The notes under the pieces were generated by a model. It searched no databases. It had not been told where the DNA came from and saw only the letters and a program-made list of their open reading frames with translations. 64,000 bases of DNA from Aequorivita vitellina. GTDB lineage: Bacteria > Bacteroidota > Bacteroidia > Flavobacteriales > Flavobacteriaceae. The stretch lies in assembly GCF_022008365.1 (NCBI RefSeq), contig NZ_JAIRBA010000003.1:115583-179582 (forward strand), given 5' to 3'. Made by a program: the position numbers and the translations under genes. Positions 25,586-33,811 of the stretch are shown here, one piece after another; the first letter of the stretch is position 1; each line of letters starts with the position of its first letter.

Positions 25586-27736
25586 TCACTCCACCCCCCC
25601 AATCAAAACCCCCAACATTTCAATAGCAGCATCACTAATGCGGGTTCCTGGGCCATAAACTGCAACTGCGCCTGCATCAAAAAGGTATTGATAATCTTGG
25701 GCAGGAATAACGCCACCTACGATAACCATAATATCTTCGCGACCGTACTTTTTTAGGGCTTCAATTACTTGGGGCACCAAAGTTTTGTGTCCTGCCGCTA
25801 GGGAAGAAACACCAAGGATATGCACATCGTTCTCAACAGCCTGTTTGGCGGCTTCTGTGGGTGTTTGGAACAATGGGCCAATGTCTACGTCAAAACCTAC
25901 GTCGGCGTAGCCTGTGGCTACTACTTTGGCGCCGCGGTCGTGCCCGTCTTGTCCCATTTTAGCTATCATAATACGCGGACGACGGCCTTCCAATTCGGCG
26001 AACTGGTCTGCCATTTGTCGTGCTTTATCAAAGCTTTCGTCTTTCTTTATTTCTTTACTGTACACGCCGCTAAATGATCTAATTTGTGCTTTATACCTGC
26101 CGAATTCCTTTTCCATCGCGGTAGAAATTTCGCCCAAAGTTGCTCTGTGACGAGCAGCTTCTACGGCTAAAGCTAGTAAATTTCCTTCACCTGTGCGGGC
26201 GCATTCGGTAATATTTGCAAGTGTTGTTTTTACCTTTTTGTTATCGCGTTCGGCTTTTATTCGGTTTAATCGTTCAATTTGCGAAGTGCGTACTTTTTGA
26301 TTATCTACATCTAAAATTTGTAACGGGTCTTCTTTTTCGAGGCGATATTTATTAACGCCAACAATAATATCTTGTCCGCTATCAATTCGCGCCTGCTTTC
26401 TTGCGGAAGCTTCTTCAATTCGAAGTTTGGGGATACCTGCTTCAATTGCTTTGGTCATTCCGCCTAATTCTTCAACTTCCTCAATTAACGCCCATGCTTT
26501 TTTGGCTATTTCATCAGTAAGATTTTCAACATAATAGCTTCCTGCCCAAGGGTCAACCGTTCTTGTAATTTGGGTTTCGGTTTGTAGAAAAATCTGGGTG
26601 TTACGTGCAATACGTGCCGAAAAATCTGTTGGTAGCGCAATGGCTTCATCTAAAGCATTTGTATGTAAAGATTGTGTTCCACCAAAGACTGCTGCAGCCG
26701 CTTCAATTGCAGTACGAGCTACATTGTTAAAGGGATCTTGTTCGGTAAGGCTCCAACCGCTAGTTTGGCAATGCGTACGCAGTGAAAGCGATTTTTCATT
26801 CTTCGGATTAAACTGTTTTACAATCTTTGCCCAAAGCATTCTAGCAGCTCGCAACTTTGCGATTTCCATAAAATGATTCATCCCAATTGCCCAGAAAAAA
26901 GACAAGCGCGGCGCAAAAGTATCTATATCCATTCCCGCTTTCAAACCCGTACGAATATACTCTAATCCATCGGCAAGGGTATATGCAAGTTCAATATCGG
27001 CGGTGGCACCTGCTTCCTGCATATGGTAACCCGAAATAGAAATACTGTTAAATTTCGGCATATTTTTGGAGGTGAATTCGAAAATATCGCTGATAATTTT
27101 CATTGACGGTGTGGGCGGATAGATATAGGTATTCCGCACCATAAATTCTTTAAGAATATCGTTTTGAATTGTTCCCGCCAAATCTTTTGGAGAAACGCCC
27201 TGCTCTTCTGCAGCCACAATATAAAAAGCCATTATAGGAAGCACTGCGCCATTCATTGTCATAGAAACACTCATTTTATCGAGCGGAATTTGATCGAAAA
27301 GAATTTTCATATCCGCAACGCTGTCAATGGCTACCCCTGCTTTCCCAACGTCGCCTTCTACCCTTTCGTGGTCGCTGTCGTATCCGCGATGTGTTGCGAG
27401 ATCAAAAGCCACCGAAAGGCCTTTTTGGCCGGCTTCCAAATTTCGTCTATAAAAAGCGTTGCTGTCTTCGGCAGTTGAAAATCCTGCGTACTGGCGAATC
27501 GTCCACGGGCGGCGCACATACATTGTTGAGTAGGGGCCACGCAGGTTTGGCGCAATTCCGGCAACGAAGTCTAAGTGTTTAAGACTAGCCGTATCTTCTT
27601 TGTCGTAATGCTTCTTAATCTCGATATCTTCAGCCGTCAAAAAGGTTTCAGACTCGCTCTGTATAGCTACATCCGTGTTCTTTTTTCCGGCTTCAAATTT
27701 TTTCAATTCTATGTGTTCTAAACTTCTCCTATCCAT
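25586..27736 (-). CDS. mutB: methylmalonyl-CoA mutase, catalytic large subunit
   Basis: With MutA this B12 enzyme interconverts methylmalonyl-CoA and succinyl-CoA. I start at ATG 27736 (716 aa, [15 protein letters not shown]); the frame runs 25 codons further upstream but there overlaps the preceding small gene. The substrate barrel shows [20 protein letters not shown] and [25 protein letters not shown]. The C-terminal cobalamin domain has the cobalt-ligand His in [17 protein letters not shown] and GGVIPAQDY. It is the last gene of a five-gene operon and overlaps the 65-aa membrane protein gene by 19 bases. Confidence 0.95.
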   Translation of the reverse strand: MDRRSLEHIELKKFEAGKKNTDVAIQSESETFLTAEDIEIKKHYDKEDTASLKHLDFVAGIAPNLRGPYSTMYVRRPWTIRQYAGFSTAEDSNAFYRRNLEAGQKGLSVAFDLATHRGYDSDHERVEGDVGKAGVAIDSVADMKILFDQIPLDKMSVSMTMNGAVLPIMAFYIVAAEEQGVSPKDLAGTIQNDILKEFMVRNTYIYPPTPSMKIISDIFEFTSKNMPKFNSISISGYHMQEAGATADIELAYTLADGLEYIRTGLKAGMDIDTFAPRLSFFWAIGMNHFMEIAKLRAARMLWAKIVKQFNPKNEKSLSLRTHCQTSGWSLTEQDPFNNVARTAIEAAAAVFGGTQSLHTNALDEAIALPTDFSARIARNTQIFLQTETQITRTVDPWAGSYYVENLTDEIAKKAWALIEEVEELGGMTKAIEAGIPKLRIEEASARKQARIDSGQDIIVGVNKYRLEKEDPLQILDVDNQKVRTSQIERLNRIKAERDNKKVKTTLANITECARTGEGNLLALAVEAARHRATLGEISTAMEKEFGRYKAQIRSFSGVYSKEIKKDESFDKARQMADQFAELEGRRPRIMIAKMGQDGHDRGAKVVATGYADVGFDVDIGPLFQTPTEAAKQAVENDVHILGVSSLAAGHKTLVPQVIEALKKYGREDIMVIVGGVIPAQDYQYLFDAGAVAVYGPGTRISDAAIEMLGVLIGGVE

Positions 27737-27915
27737 ACTTGTTGAATACTTTCCCAACCCATAAATATTCCAAAACCGATTAATATTATTGAAATAATTA
27801 CAATAAGCCAACGGAAATATTTATGAGATGATAATTTTTTATAACGAATGAGGAGTGCTAATCCGAGGATTATAAAGAGGACTCCTACTGCGGTACCTAA
27901 TACTTCATTGTTCAT
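27718..27915 (-). CDS. small two-helix membrane protein inside the mutase operon
   Basis: The 65-aa product has two hydrophobic helices (about residues 8-24 and 34-54) with a basic loop [13 protein letters not shown] between them. It overlaps mutA by 4 bases (ATGA type) and mutB by 19 bases, so it is translated as part of the operon. I do not recognise the family. A role with the mutase (for example membrane tethering) is speculation; it could equally be a passenger gene. Confidence 0.75.
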   Translation of the reverse strand: MNNEVLGTAVGVLFIILGLALLIRYKKLSSHKYFRWLIVIISIILIGFGIFMGWESIQQVWIGEV

Positions 27916-29294
27916 AATTCTTGATTTAAGCGTTGTTGTTCAGTGATTTCAGCAATTCTTTTTTCAACAATTGGGGCAATTAGGGTTTTAACTGGATTGT
28001 GTTTAAGGAAAGGGAAAAGTTCTAAATCGTGCTTCATTCGGTCGTTTTTGTTGGGGTGGTAATTGGTACCCAACAATTTCAATTCACCATTATCAAAAAG
28101 CTGCTGTTCTTTTTCGGCGCTCTCCTTTATTTTTTTCTGAATAATTCCTTCTTTTAATTGACGGAGAAAACCGCCACCCTTTTCTATTTCTTTAAAAAGT
28201 TGAAGCGCTTTTTCAGCCAATTCATCGGTTAAACTTTCAATGTAATACGTGCCATCAGCGGGATTGCTTACGGCGTCAAAATAACTCTCGTGTTTTAAAA
28301 TAAGCAATTGATTACGCGAAATGCGCTCACCAAATTCGTTGCTTTTATGATAAATTGCGTCGTACGGCAAATTACATACTGCATCTGCACCGCCCAAAAT
28401 CGCACTCATACACTCAGTCGTTCCACGGAGTAGGTTTACGTTGTAATCATACAGTGTTTTATTGCGTTTTGAAGGCGTGGCAACAATGTGGCAAGTTTCA
28501 GAAATTCCGTATTCACTCGCCAAGGTTGCATAAAGTTTTCGCAGGGCGCGAATTTTTGCGATTTCGAAGAAATAATTTGGGCCGATGGCAAGGTTGAATG
28601 TTACTACTTCAGGAGACCTTCGACTGCGCTCAGACTGACATATATGATTTAAATATTCATTAACGTGAGCCAATGCGTAAGCCAATTGCTGAACAATAGT
28701 TGCACCTGCGTTTTGATATAAAGTAGCATCTACCGAAAGGATATTTTCTGAAGTGTATTTCTGAAAAATACTGTCAAGAATTTCGTGATCTTTCTTCATA
28801 TTGTGAAACCAATTTCCGGTGCGGGCAAGGTTTCCTATTAAATCTATATTGTAATAAACGGTTGCGTTTTTTGCTGAAAAGAATTTGATGAGCTTGCTGT
28901 AAAATGCTTCAGAAAGAAATGTGAGTTTTAAATATACGGAAGCCTTTTCAAAAGGAAAATCTTTAAAAACGGTTCGTGGCTCAAAATCTTCAGTGGCAGC
29001 AAAAATTAATGCTTCGGCGCCTCTGTTTATTGCATCTAAAGCAATGTTGTTTGCAATTTGCTCATCATCGATGAATATTTTCTGAGTAATTCTCCACGAA
29101 TTGGGCTGCCCGGGAATGGGTTGAAAATCACGTTTAAAATCGTCTTGGTGATAAAACGGTTTTACATGTACGCCCTCCGGGCTCTGCCAAACCAAGGTTT
29201 CGTTATAATCTGCGCCTTTTAAGTCGAACTGGATTTGCTGTTTCCATTGTTTTGCAGAAACTTCATCAAAATCGTTGTATAGAAATTTACTCAT
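27912..29294 (-). CDS. mutA: methylmalonyl-CoA mutase small subunit
   Basis: The 460-aa subunit resembles the MutB barrel but lacks a cobalamin domain, as expected for the structural partner. Matching segments include VDATLYQNAGATIVQQLAYALAH, NLAIGPNYFFEIAKIRALR and NPADGTYYIESLTDELAEKAL. Residues about 219-230 (CQSERSRRSPEV) interrupt an otherwise conserved helix-to-strand region and are encoded by a dispersed palindromic repeat (28613-28640), so they look like an in-frame insertion. It overlaps divIC and the 65-aa gene by 4 bases each. Confidence 0.93.
   Translation of the reverse strand: MSKFLYNDFDEVSAKQWKQQIQFDLKGADYNETLVWQSPEGVHVKPFYHQDDFKRDFQPIPGQPNSWRITQKIFIDDEQIANNIALDAINRGAEALIFAATEDFEPRTVFKDFPFEKASVYLKLTFLSEAFYSKLIKFFSAKNATVYYNIDLIGNLARTGNWFHNMKKDHEILDSIFQKYTSENILSVDATLYQNAGATIVQQLAYALAHVNEYLNHICQSERSRRSPEVVTFNLAIGPNYFFEIAKIRALRKLYATLASEYGISETCHIVATPSKRNKTLYDYNVNLLRGTTECMSAILGGADAVCNLPYDAIYHKSNEFGERISRNQLLILKHESYFDAVSNPADGTYYIESLTDELAEKALQLFKEIEKGGGFLRQLKEGIIQKKIKESAEKEQQLFDNGELKLLGTNYHPNKNDRMKHDLELFPFLKHNPVKTLIAPIVEKRIAEITEQQRLNQEL
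28613..28640 (-). repeat. dispersed GAGCGnAGTCGAAGG-type repeat inside mutA
   Basis: On the minus strand TGTCAGTCTGAGCGCAGTCGAAGGTCTC, a sequence type scattered in flavobacterial intergenic regions. Here it is read in frame as QSERSRRS. It shares its core with elements in mutL (34441-34467) and the methyltransferase gene (49519-49593). Confidence 0.7.
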
Positions 29295-29623
29295 CGCTTT
29301 TCTTCTTTTTTGATGCTGTCTTCGTGTTCAATTATATAAATATCTTCGTTTTCCTTTTTCAGATAGTACTTCTCTCGCGCAAATTTTTCCATTTCGTTGC
29401 TGTCCTTCATTTTTTCGATAAACCCTTTATCGGTGTTTATTTCATTTTGATAAAATTCGGCATTATCTTCTAAACCATCAATTTCATTGTCTAATTCGCG
29501 ATGTATAAGATACGAATTAGCATCAAAAAAAATCATCCAAACAATAAAAAGGATTAAAATAAGCACATATTTATTGCTTATAAATCGCAGCCATTTGTTT
29601 TTTTTTATTTCAGAAAACTTCAC
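29291..29623 (-). CDS. FtsB/DivIC family cell-division protein
   Basis: The 110-aa protein has a short cytoplasmic N-terminus, one membrane helix (about residues 17-36), and a periplasmic coiled coil (about 42-85) followed by the DivIC-type end MEKFAREKYYLKKENEDIYII. This is the layout of the septum formation initiators FtsB and DivIC, which link FtsQ and FtsL at the divisome. It overlaps udk and mutA by 4 bases each. Confidence 0.88.
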   Translation of the reverse strand: MKFSEIKKNKWLRFISNKYVLILILFIVWMIFFDANSYLIHRELDNEIDGLEDNAEFYQNEINTDKGFIEKMKDSNEMEKFAREKYYLKKENEDIYIIEHEDSIKKEEKR

Positions 29624-30240
29624 GATTCAGAATAACTTATTTTTTGGTGAATAATGCTTCTAATAACGTCTATTGCTACCGTATTGTATTTATTTGTGGG
29701 TATAATAATGTCTGCAAACTCTTTTGTAGGCTCAATAAATTGCAGATGCATAGGCTTGAGTGTGGTTTTATAACGGTTTAAAACTTCGTCCAAATCACGG
29801 CCACGACTGGCAATATCGCGTTTTAAACGTCTAATTAAACGTTCATCACTATCTGCATGTACAAAGATTTTAATATCAAACATATCACGAATATCTGGAT
29901 GTGCCAAAATCAAAATTCCCTCCACAATGATTACTTTTTTAGGGTAGGTTGTAATTGTTTCGCCTGTTCGGTTGTGCTCCACGAATGAATAGACCGGTTG
30001 TTCAAAAGAATTTCCCTTTCTGAGTTCCTTTAAATGACTCACCAACAAATCAAAATCGATAGCCTGCGGATGGTCAAAATTTATTTCGGTACGTTCCTCC
30101 AAAGAAAGGTGACTAGTATCGTGATAATATGAATCCTGCGAAATTACACACACTTCATCAACGGGAAGCTGTGCAATTATTTGATCTACGACGGTTGTTT
30201 TTCCACTCCCGGTGCCGCCGGCGATACCAATTATAAGCAT
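29620..30240 (-). CDS. udk: uridine kinase
   Basis: Udk phosphorylates uridine and cytidine in pyrimidine salvage. The 206-aa product has the P-loop GIAGGTGSGKTTVV (residues 5-18), SQDSYYHD, NFDHPQAIDFDLL and the lid region HADSDERLIRRLKRDIASRGRD. It is the promoter-proximal gene of a five-gene unit (udk, divIC-like, mutA, 65-aa membrane gene, mutB), each overlapping the next. Confidence 0.95.
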   Translation of the reverse strand: MLIIGIAGGTGSGKTTVVDQIIAQLPVDEVCVISQDSYYHDTSHLSLEERTEINFDHPQAIDFDLLVSHLKELRKGNSFEQPVYSFVEHNRTGETITTYPKKVIIVEGILILAHPDIRDMFDIKIFVHADSDERLIRRLKRDIASRGRDLDEVLNRYKTTLKPMHLQFIEPTKEFADIIIPTNKYNTVAIDVIRSIIHQKISYSES

Positions 30241-30257
30241 AATTTTTTAGGTTTATA

Positions 30258-30289
30258 CAAAGGTAGGGAAAAAAGGTTGCAAGAGTCAA
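30258..30289 (-). promoter_or_regulatory. promoter of the udk-mutB operon
   Basis: On the minus strand TTG (30289-30287), 21-base spacer, TACCTTTG (30265-30258). The -7 part is a perfect consensus match, 17 bases before the udk start. Confidence 0.65.
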
Positions 30290-30461
30290 TGTTCAAAATT
30301 CAATGTTTCGGTATCTCGTGTTCAATTTTTGTCCAGTTTTAGGTTTATTGTTTTGGTTTTTGTCAATGATTCGATGAGTTTAGGGGTTTAGACTCACGCA
30401 ACTTTTCAACGCATCACCTTATCAACTTTAAATTCGCACTTTTTATTACAAACTTCTTTCC

Positions 30462-30469
30462 TATTTTTG
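30462..30469 (+). promoter_or_regulatory. -7 element of the WbqC gene
   Basis: TATTTTTG fits TAnnTTTG. It overlaps an upstream in-frame ATG at 30467, which argues for translation from ATG 30488. Confidence 0.55.
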
Positions 30470-30487
30470 AAGTCTGTAAACCTTAAA

Positions 30488-31132
30488 ATGAAAACAATAC
30501 TGCTACATCCTTCCTATTTTCCTTCTATTGAACAAATGGCAGCGGTAGCGCAAGCCGAAAAAGTTGTTTTTGAAGTGGAGGATAATTACCAAAAACAATC
30601 CTATCGCAACCGAACCTATATTGCGCACAGCAATGGAAAGTTGCTTTTGAATATCCCTATAAAACACAATAAATTAGGAAAGCGCCAAAAAACAAAGGAG
30701 GTGATGGTTGAAAATGATTTCCCGTGGCAGGAACACCATTGGCGAAGTTTGCAAAGCGCGTATCGTACCTCGCCGTTTTTTGAATATTACGAAGACGATT
30801 TGGAAGTATTTTTTACAGAACCCGTTGGCAATTTAATGGCGCACAATCTTAAAATATTCAAATTTTTATGCGATTTGATTGGGATTGAAGTTGAAGTTTC
30901 CGAAACCACTTCGTTCGAAAAAACACCAGAAATCACCGATCTCCGCCTTTTAGTGAATGCCAAAAGAAAATCTGCTTTTCAGCCCGAAGCATACACGCAA
31001 GTTCACCAAGCAAACCATCCTTTTTTGCCAAATCTTTCGGTATTGGATTTGCTTTTTAACGAAGGCCCAAATGCATTAAATTATTTAGAAAATACAGTGC
31101 TTCCAGTCACAAATTTTCCCCAAAGCGAGTAA
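30488..31132 (+). CDS. WbqC family protein
   Basis: The 214-aa product matches the WbqC-like family: MKTILLHPSYFPSIEQMAAV at the N-terminus, DNYQKQSYRNRTYI, and WQEHHWRSLQSAYRTSPFFEYYEDDLE. WbqC was named from O-antigen clusters, but the biochemical activity is unproven. The start at 30488 is preferred because the upstream ATG lies in the promoter. It converges on the endonuclease/phosphatase gene, with a GC-rich palindromic repeat in between. Confidence 0.88.
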   Translation: MKTILLHPSYFPSIEQMAAVAQAEKVVFEVEDNYQKQSYRNRTYIAHSNGKLLLNIPIKHNKLGKRQKTKEVMVENDFPWQEHHWRSLQSAYRTSPFFEYYEDDLEVFFTEPVGNLMAHNLKIFKFLCDLIGIEVEVSETTSFEKTPEITDLRLLVNAKRKSAFQPEAYTQVHQANHPFLPNLSVLDLLFNEGPNALNYLENTVLPVTNFPQSE

Positions 31133-31149
31133 CCAACAGCGCAAGAGTG

Positions 31150-31172
31150 CCTCCTTCGGGGGTTATGGGGGT
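31150..31172. repeat. CCTCC-TTCG-GGGGG dispersed palindrome
   Basis: CCTCCTTCGGGGGTTATGGGGG, closely related to the element at 40422-40443. It fills the gap between the convergent WbqC and endonuclease/phosphatase genes. Confidence 0.6.
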
Positions 31173-32189
31173 CTACCAACCAATTGTCGCCTTTATGGCA
31201 TAATGATCAGAAAAGGTGTTTTTTAAAGTTTCGAACGAAAGCACCTCCAAACCTTTTGAAGCAAAAATATAATCTATTCGCATCGGGAATTTTTCAAACA
31301 TAAAAGTAGTTCCCAATCCGTTTCCGCGCTTCCGGAAGGCGTCTTGCATCTCGCCTTTCAACTTTCGGTACGTATATGAAAACGGAGTGTTGTTAAAATC
31401 ACCGCATATTAATACTTGGTTGGTCGTTTTAGCTTTGTGTTCCAAAATAGACTTTACTTGTTCCTGTTGTTTTTCAAAAGCAAGTGAAACACGTTTTCTA
31501 AGTTTTTCGTTATCACTTTCTTGCAGAAAACTTACCCGGGGTATAATACCCAGCGATTGCAAATGGAGGCTGTAAACTCTAATGGTATCTGCTTCCTTCA
31601 CCACATCGGCATAAAGCGTGTTGTTGTAGGTGCCTTTAAAATCGAAAGCGCCGGGGTTAATCAACGGATATTTCGAAAAAATGGCGTGACCAAGTTTGGC
31701 TTTTTCAGATTTAAAATGAATATACTGATGTGGATATTCCGAAAAATTCACTTTATTGGGTCTGTAAAATTCCTGAATGCAAACAACGTCTGGTTCTTCT
31801 TCCGAAAGCATTTCAGAAAATATCCTCAAAGCATCGTCATCGGTATTATTTTCATACGCATTAAATAAGCGAACATTGTACGAAAGCACTTTTAAAGTGT
31901 TCTTGTATTGCGAAGCATCGCCTTTTGAAGATACTTCATAAAAAACATTAAAATAAAAATATGAAATGAAAAGCACGGTAAACGAAACAAAAAATCTCCT
32001 ACGAAATTGAATAGCCCAATAAATTGCAAAAATAATATTGAGTATTATTAGTAGCGAAACGAACAAACTGAGCAACGAGAGTTCGGGAAATGTTTTTGGA
32101 GGTAAGTACGGAAGCACAAATGAAACCAGTAAAAGAAATGCCGTAAGCAAATTGCCCCAGTAAATTAATTTATTGAGAAACTTTCGCAT
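31173..32189 (-). CDS. membrane-anchored endonuclease/exonuclease/phosphatase family protein
   Basis: The 338-aa protein has three N-terminal membrane helices (about residues 10-90), then an EEP domain with the metal and catalytic residues: SYNVRLFNAYE, DVVCIQEFYR, LICGDFNNTPFS, MRIDYIFASKG and TFSDHYAIKA. Family members cut phosphodiesters in nucleic acids or phospholipids; the topology suggests a domain facing out of the cytoplasmic membrane. It is the last gene of the mutL operon, 3 bases after a rhomboid gene. Confidence 0.9.
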   Translation of the reverse strand: MRKFLNKLIYWGNLLTAFLLLVSFVLPYLPPKTFPELSLLSLFVSLLIILNIIFAIYWAIQFRRRFFVSFTVLFISYFYFNVFYEVSSKGDASQYKNTLKVLSYNVRLFNAYENNTDDDALRIFSEMLSEEEPDVVCIQEFYRPNKVNFSEYPHQYIHFKSEKAKLGHAIFSKYPLINPGAFDFKGTYNNTLYADVVKEADTIRVYSLHLQSLGIIPRVSFLQESDNEKLRKRVSLAFEKQQEQVKSILEHKAKTTNQVLICGDFNNTPFSYTYRKLKGEMQDAFRKRGNGLGTTFMFEKFPMRIDYIFASKGLEVLSFETLKNTFSDHYAIKATIGW

Positions 32190-32192
32190 GGC

Positions 32193-33068
32193 TCAGTCGT
32201 CTTTTCCGGCCTTAAAGAGAAAGTCTTTTTCAGCTTTGGTAAGGCTTTCGTAGCCGCTTTTTCCAATTTTGTCTAAAATGCCATCCACCTTTTTTTGATG
32301 AGCACTCTTGTCTTTATTTGGCTTAGCCGTTGCAGTGGTATTTCGCTTTGTACGGTGTACTGTTTTAAACGGTTTTTTGCTTCTCGGTTTAAAGAGATTA
32401 GCCACCCAATCCATAATGTTTTCAAACCATAAACCTATGTCGTGTCCTTTGGCAAGTTGTATTGCATAGATATAGCCAAAAATGGCTCCACCCACATGTG
32501 CCATTAAACCACCGGCATTGCCCGATGATGGTATCCGCACCAAATCTAATAGGAACAAAAACAGTGCAATATGCCAAAGTTTTATGGTAAAGGTGAAAAT
32601 ACGTACTTCGGTATTTGGAGTATACGTGGCGATAAAAACCATAATAGCTGTTACAGCTCCCGAAGCTCCAATTAAAAAGCCGCGACTTTGCTCAAAAGCA
32701 GGAAATAGGTTATACGCCACAACAAAGAGCAAGCCTCCAAAAAGTGCTCCCAGCAAATAAACCGTGAGCAATCGTTTTCCGGTAAACAGGTTTAAAACAA
32801 ATTGCCCAAACCAATACAACCACAGCATATTAAACAAAATGTGCAAAAAGCCAAAATGTAAAAAACCATAGGTTATTAATGTCCACGGACGAAACAAAAG
32901 TGTATCAAAATCATCGCTTAACACAAACCAACGCGTAAAGTATTGCGGACTCATGTTTAAAATAAACGACCCTAAATAAACCAATAAAAATGCGGCTACA
33001 TTAATAATAATGAGCTTTACCAGTATATTAGCTGTTTTGTATTTATATGAAAGACTAGTTGCTGCCAT
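32193..33068 (-). CDS. rhomboid intramembrane serine protease (with C-terminal tail)
   Basis: The 291-aa protein has six or so helices. The catalytic Ser is in GASGAVTAI and the His in GLMAHVGGAIFGYI, so the active dyad is present. A basic tail of about 65 residues (KPRSKKPFKTVHRTKR onward) ends in KSGYESLTKAEKDFLFKAGK, a motif also found at the end of other flavobacterial rhomboids. Substrates are unknown. It follows a second rhomboid gene by 2 bases. Confidence 0.92.
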   Translation of the reverse strand: MAATSLSYKYKTANILVKLIIINVAAFLLVYLGSFILNMSPQYFTRWFVLSDDFDTLLFRPWTLITYGFLHFGFLHILFNMLWLYWFGQFVLNLFTGKRLLTVYLLGALFGGLLFVVAYNLFPAFEQSRGFLIGASGAVTAIMVFIATYTPNTEVRIFTFTIKLWHIALFLFLLDLVRIPSSGNAGGLMAHVGGAIFGYIYAIQLAKGHDIGLWFENIMDWVANLFKPRSKKPFKTVHRTKRNTTATAKPNKDKSAHQKKVDGILDKIGKSGYESLTKAEKDFLFKAGKDD

Positions 33069-33070
33069 AA

Positions 33071-33811
33071 TTAATTCCAGCGATGATCATTAAAACTATT
33101 TTTTTTCCAATACCAAGCCATAATAAAGCCAAAGAGAGCTCCTCCTAAATGTGCAAAGTGAGCGATACCTGTTGGGGCACCTGTAATTCCAAGAACTAAA
33201 TCTAATAGTATAATTGCAGGAATAAAATACTTCGCTTTTATAGGAATTGGCAAAAAGATAAGCATTAATTCTACATTTGGGAACAACATTCCAAACGCGA
33301 CCAAAACTCCATAAATTGCCCCCGAGGCACCTACGGCTGGAACGTTCCACGCCGAAAACGCTCTTTCTAAAACGCCGGCATCAATGCCAGGAATTTGTCT
33401 ATACGAACCTGGCGCCAGTGTATTGTGGAACATATTCCAAACGTCAACACTTGTATTGCCCAACGCTTCTATTGCTTCAAAACCTACGTGGAAAAAATAA
33501 TAATTTACCAAACTATAAATCAACGCCGAGCCCAATCCGGCCGAAAAGTAGAAAAATAGAAATTTCTTTTGTCCCCATCGTATTTCCAACGGAGAACCAA
33601 AGGCCCACAATGCATACATATTAAACAGAATATGAAAAAAATTGGCATGCATAAACATAGATGTCAACGGCTGCCAATACTGAAAGCTAGGGTTTTCAAA
33701 GTAATATAAAGCAAAAAGCCTATCGGCTAAACCACCCGTAAATTGCGTCCCAATAAAAAAGAGCACATTCAGTATTAAAAGAAATTTTACTGTCTCGGTT
33801 ATTCTTCCCAT
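33071..33811 (-). CDS. rhomboid intramembrane serine protease
   Basis: The 246-aa protein has six membrane helices, the catalytic Ser in GASGAIYGVL and the His in IAHFAHLGGALFGFIMAWYW. An extra loop of about 45 residues (EALGNTSVDVWNMFHNT to AFSAWNVPAVG) lies before the Ser helix. The start codon directly follows the mutL stop and the stop is 2 bases from the second rhomboid, so it is part of the mutL operon. Confidence 0.93.
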   Translation of the reverse strand: MGRITETVKFLLILNVLFFIGTQFTGGLADRLFALYYFENPSFQYWQPLTSMFMHANFFHILFNMYALWAFGSPLEIRWGQKKFLFFYFSAGLGSALIYSLVNYYFFHVGFEAIEALGNTSVDVWNMFHNTLAPGSYRQIPGIDAGVLERAFSAWNVPAVGASGAIYGVLVAFGMLFPNVELMLIFLPIPIKAKYFIPAIILLDLVLGITGAPTGIAHFAHLGGALFGFIMAWYWKKNSFNDHRWN

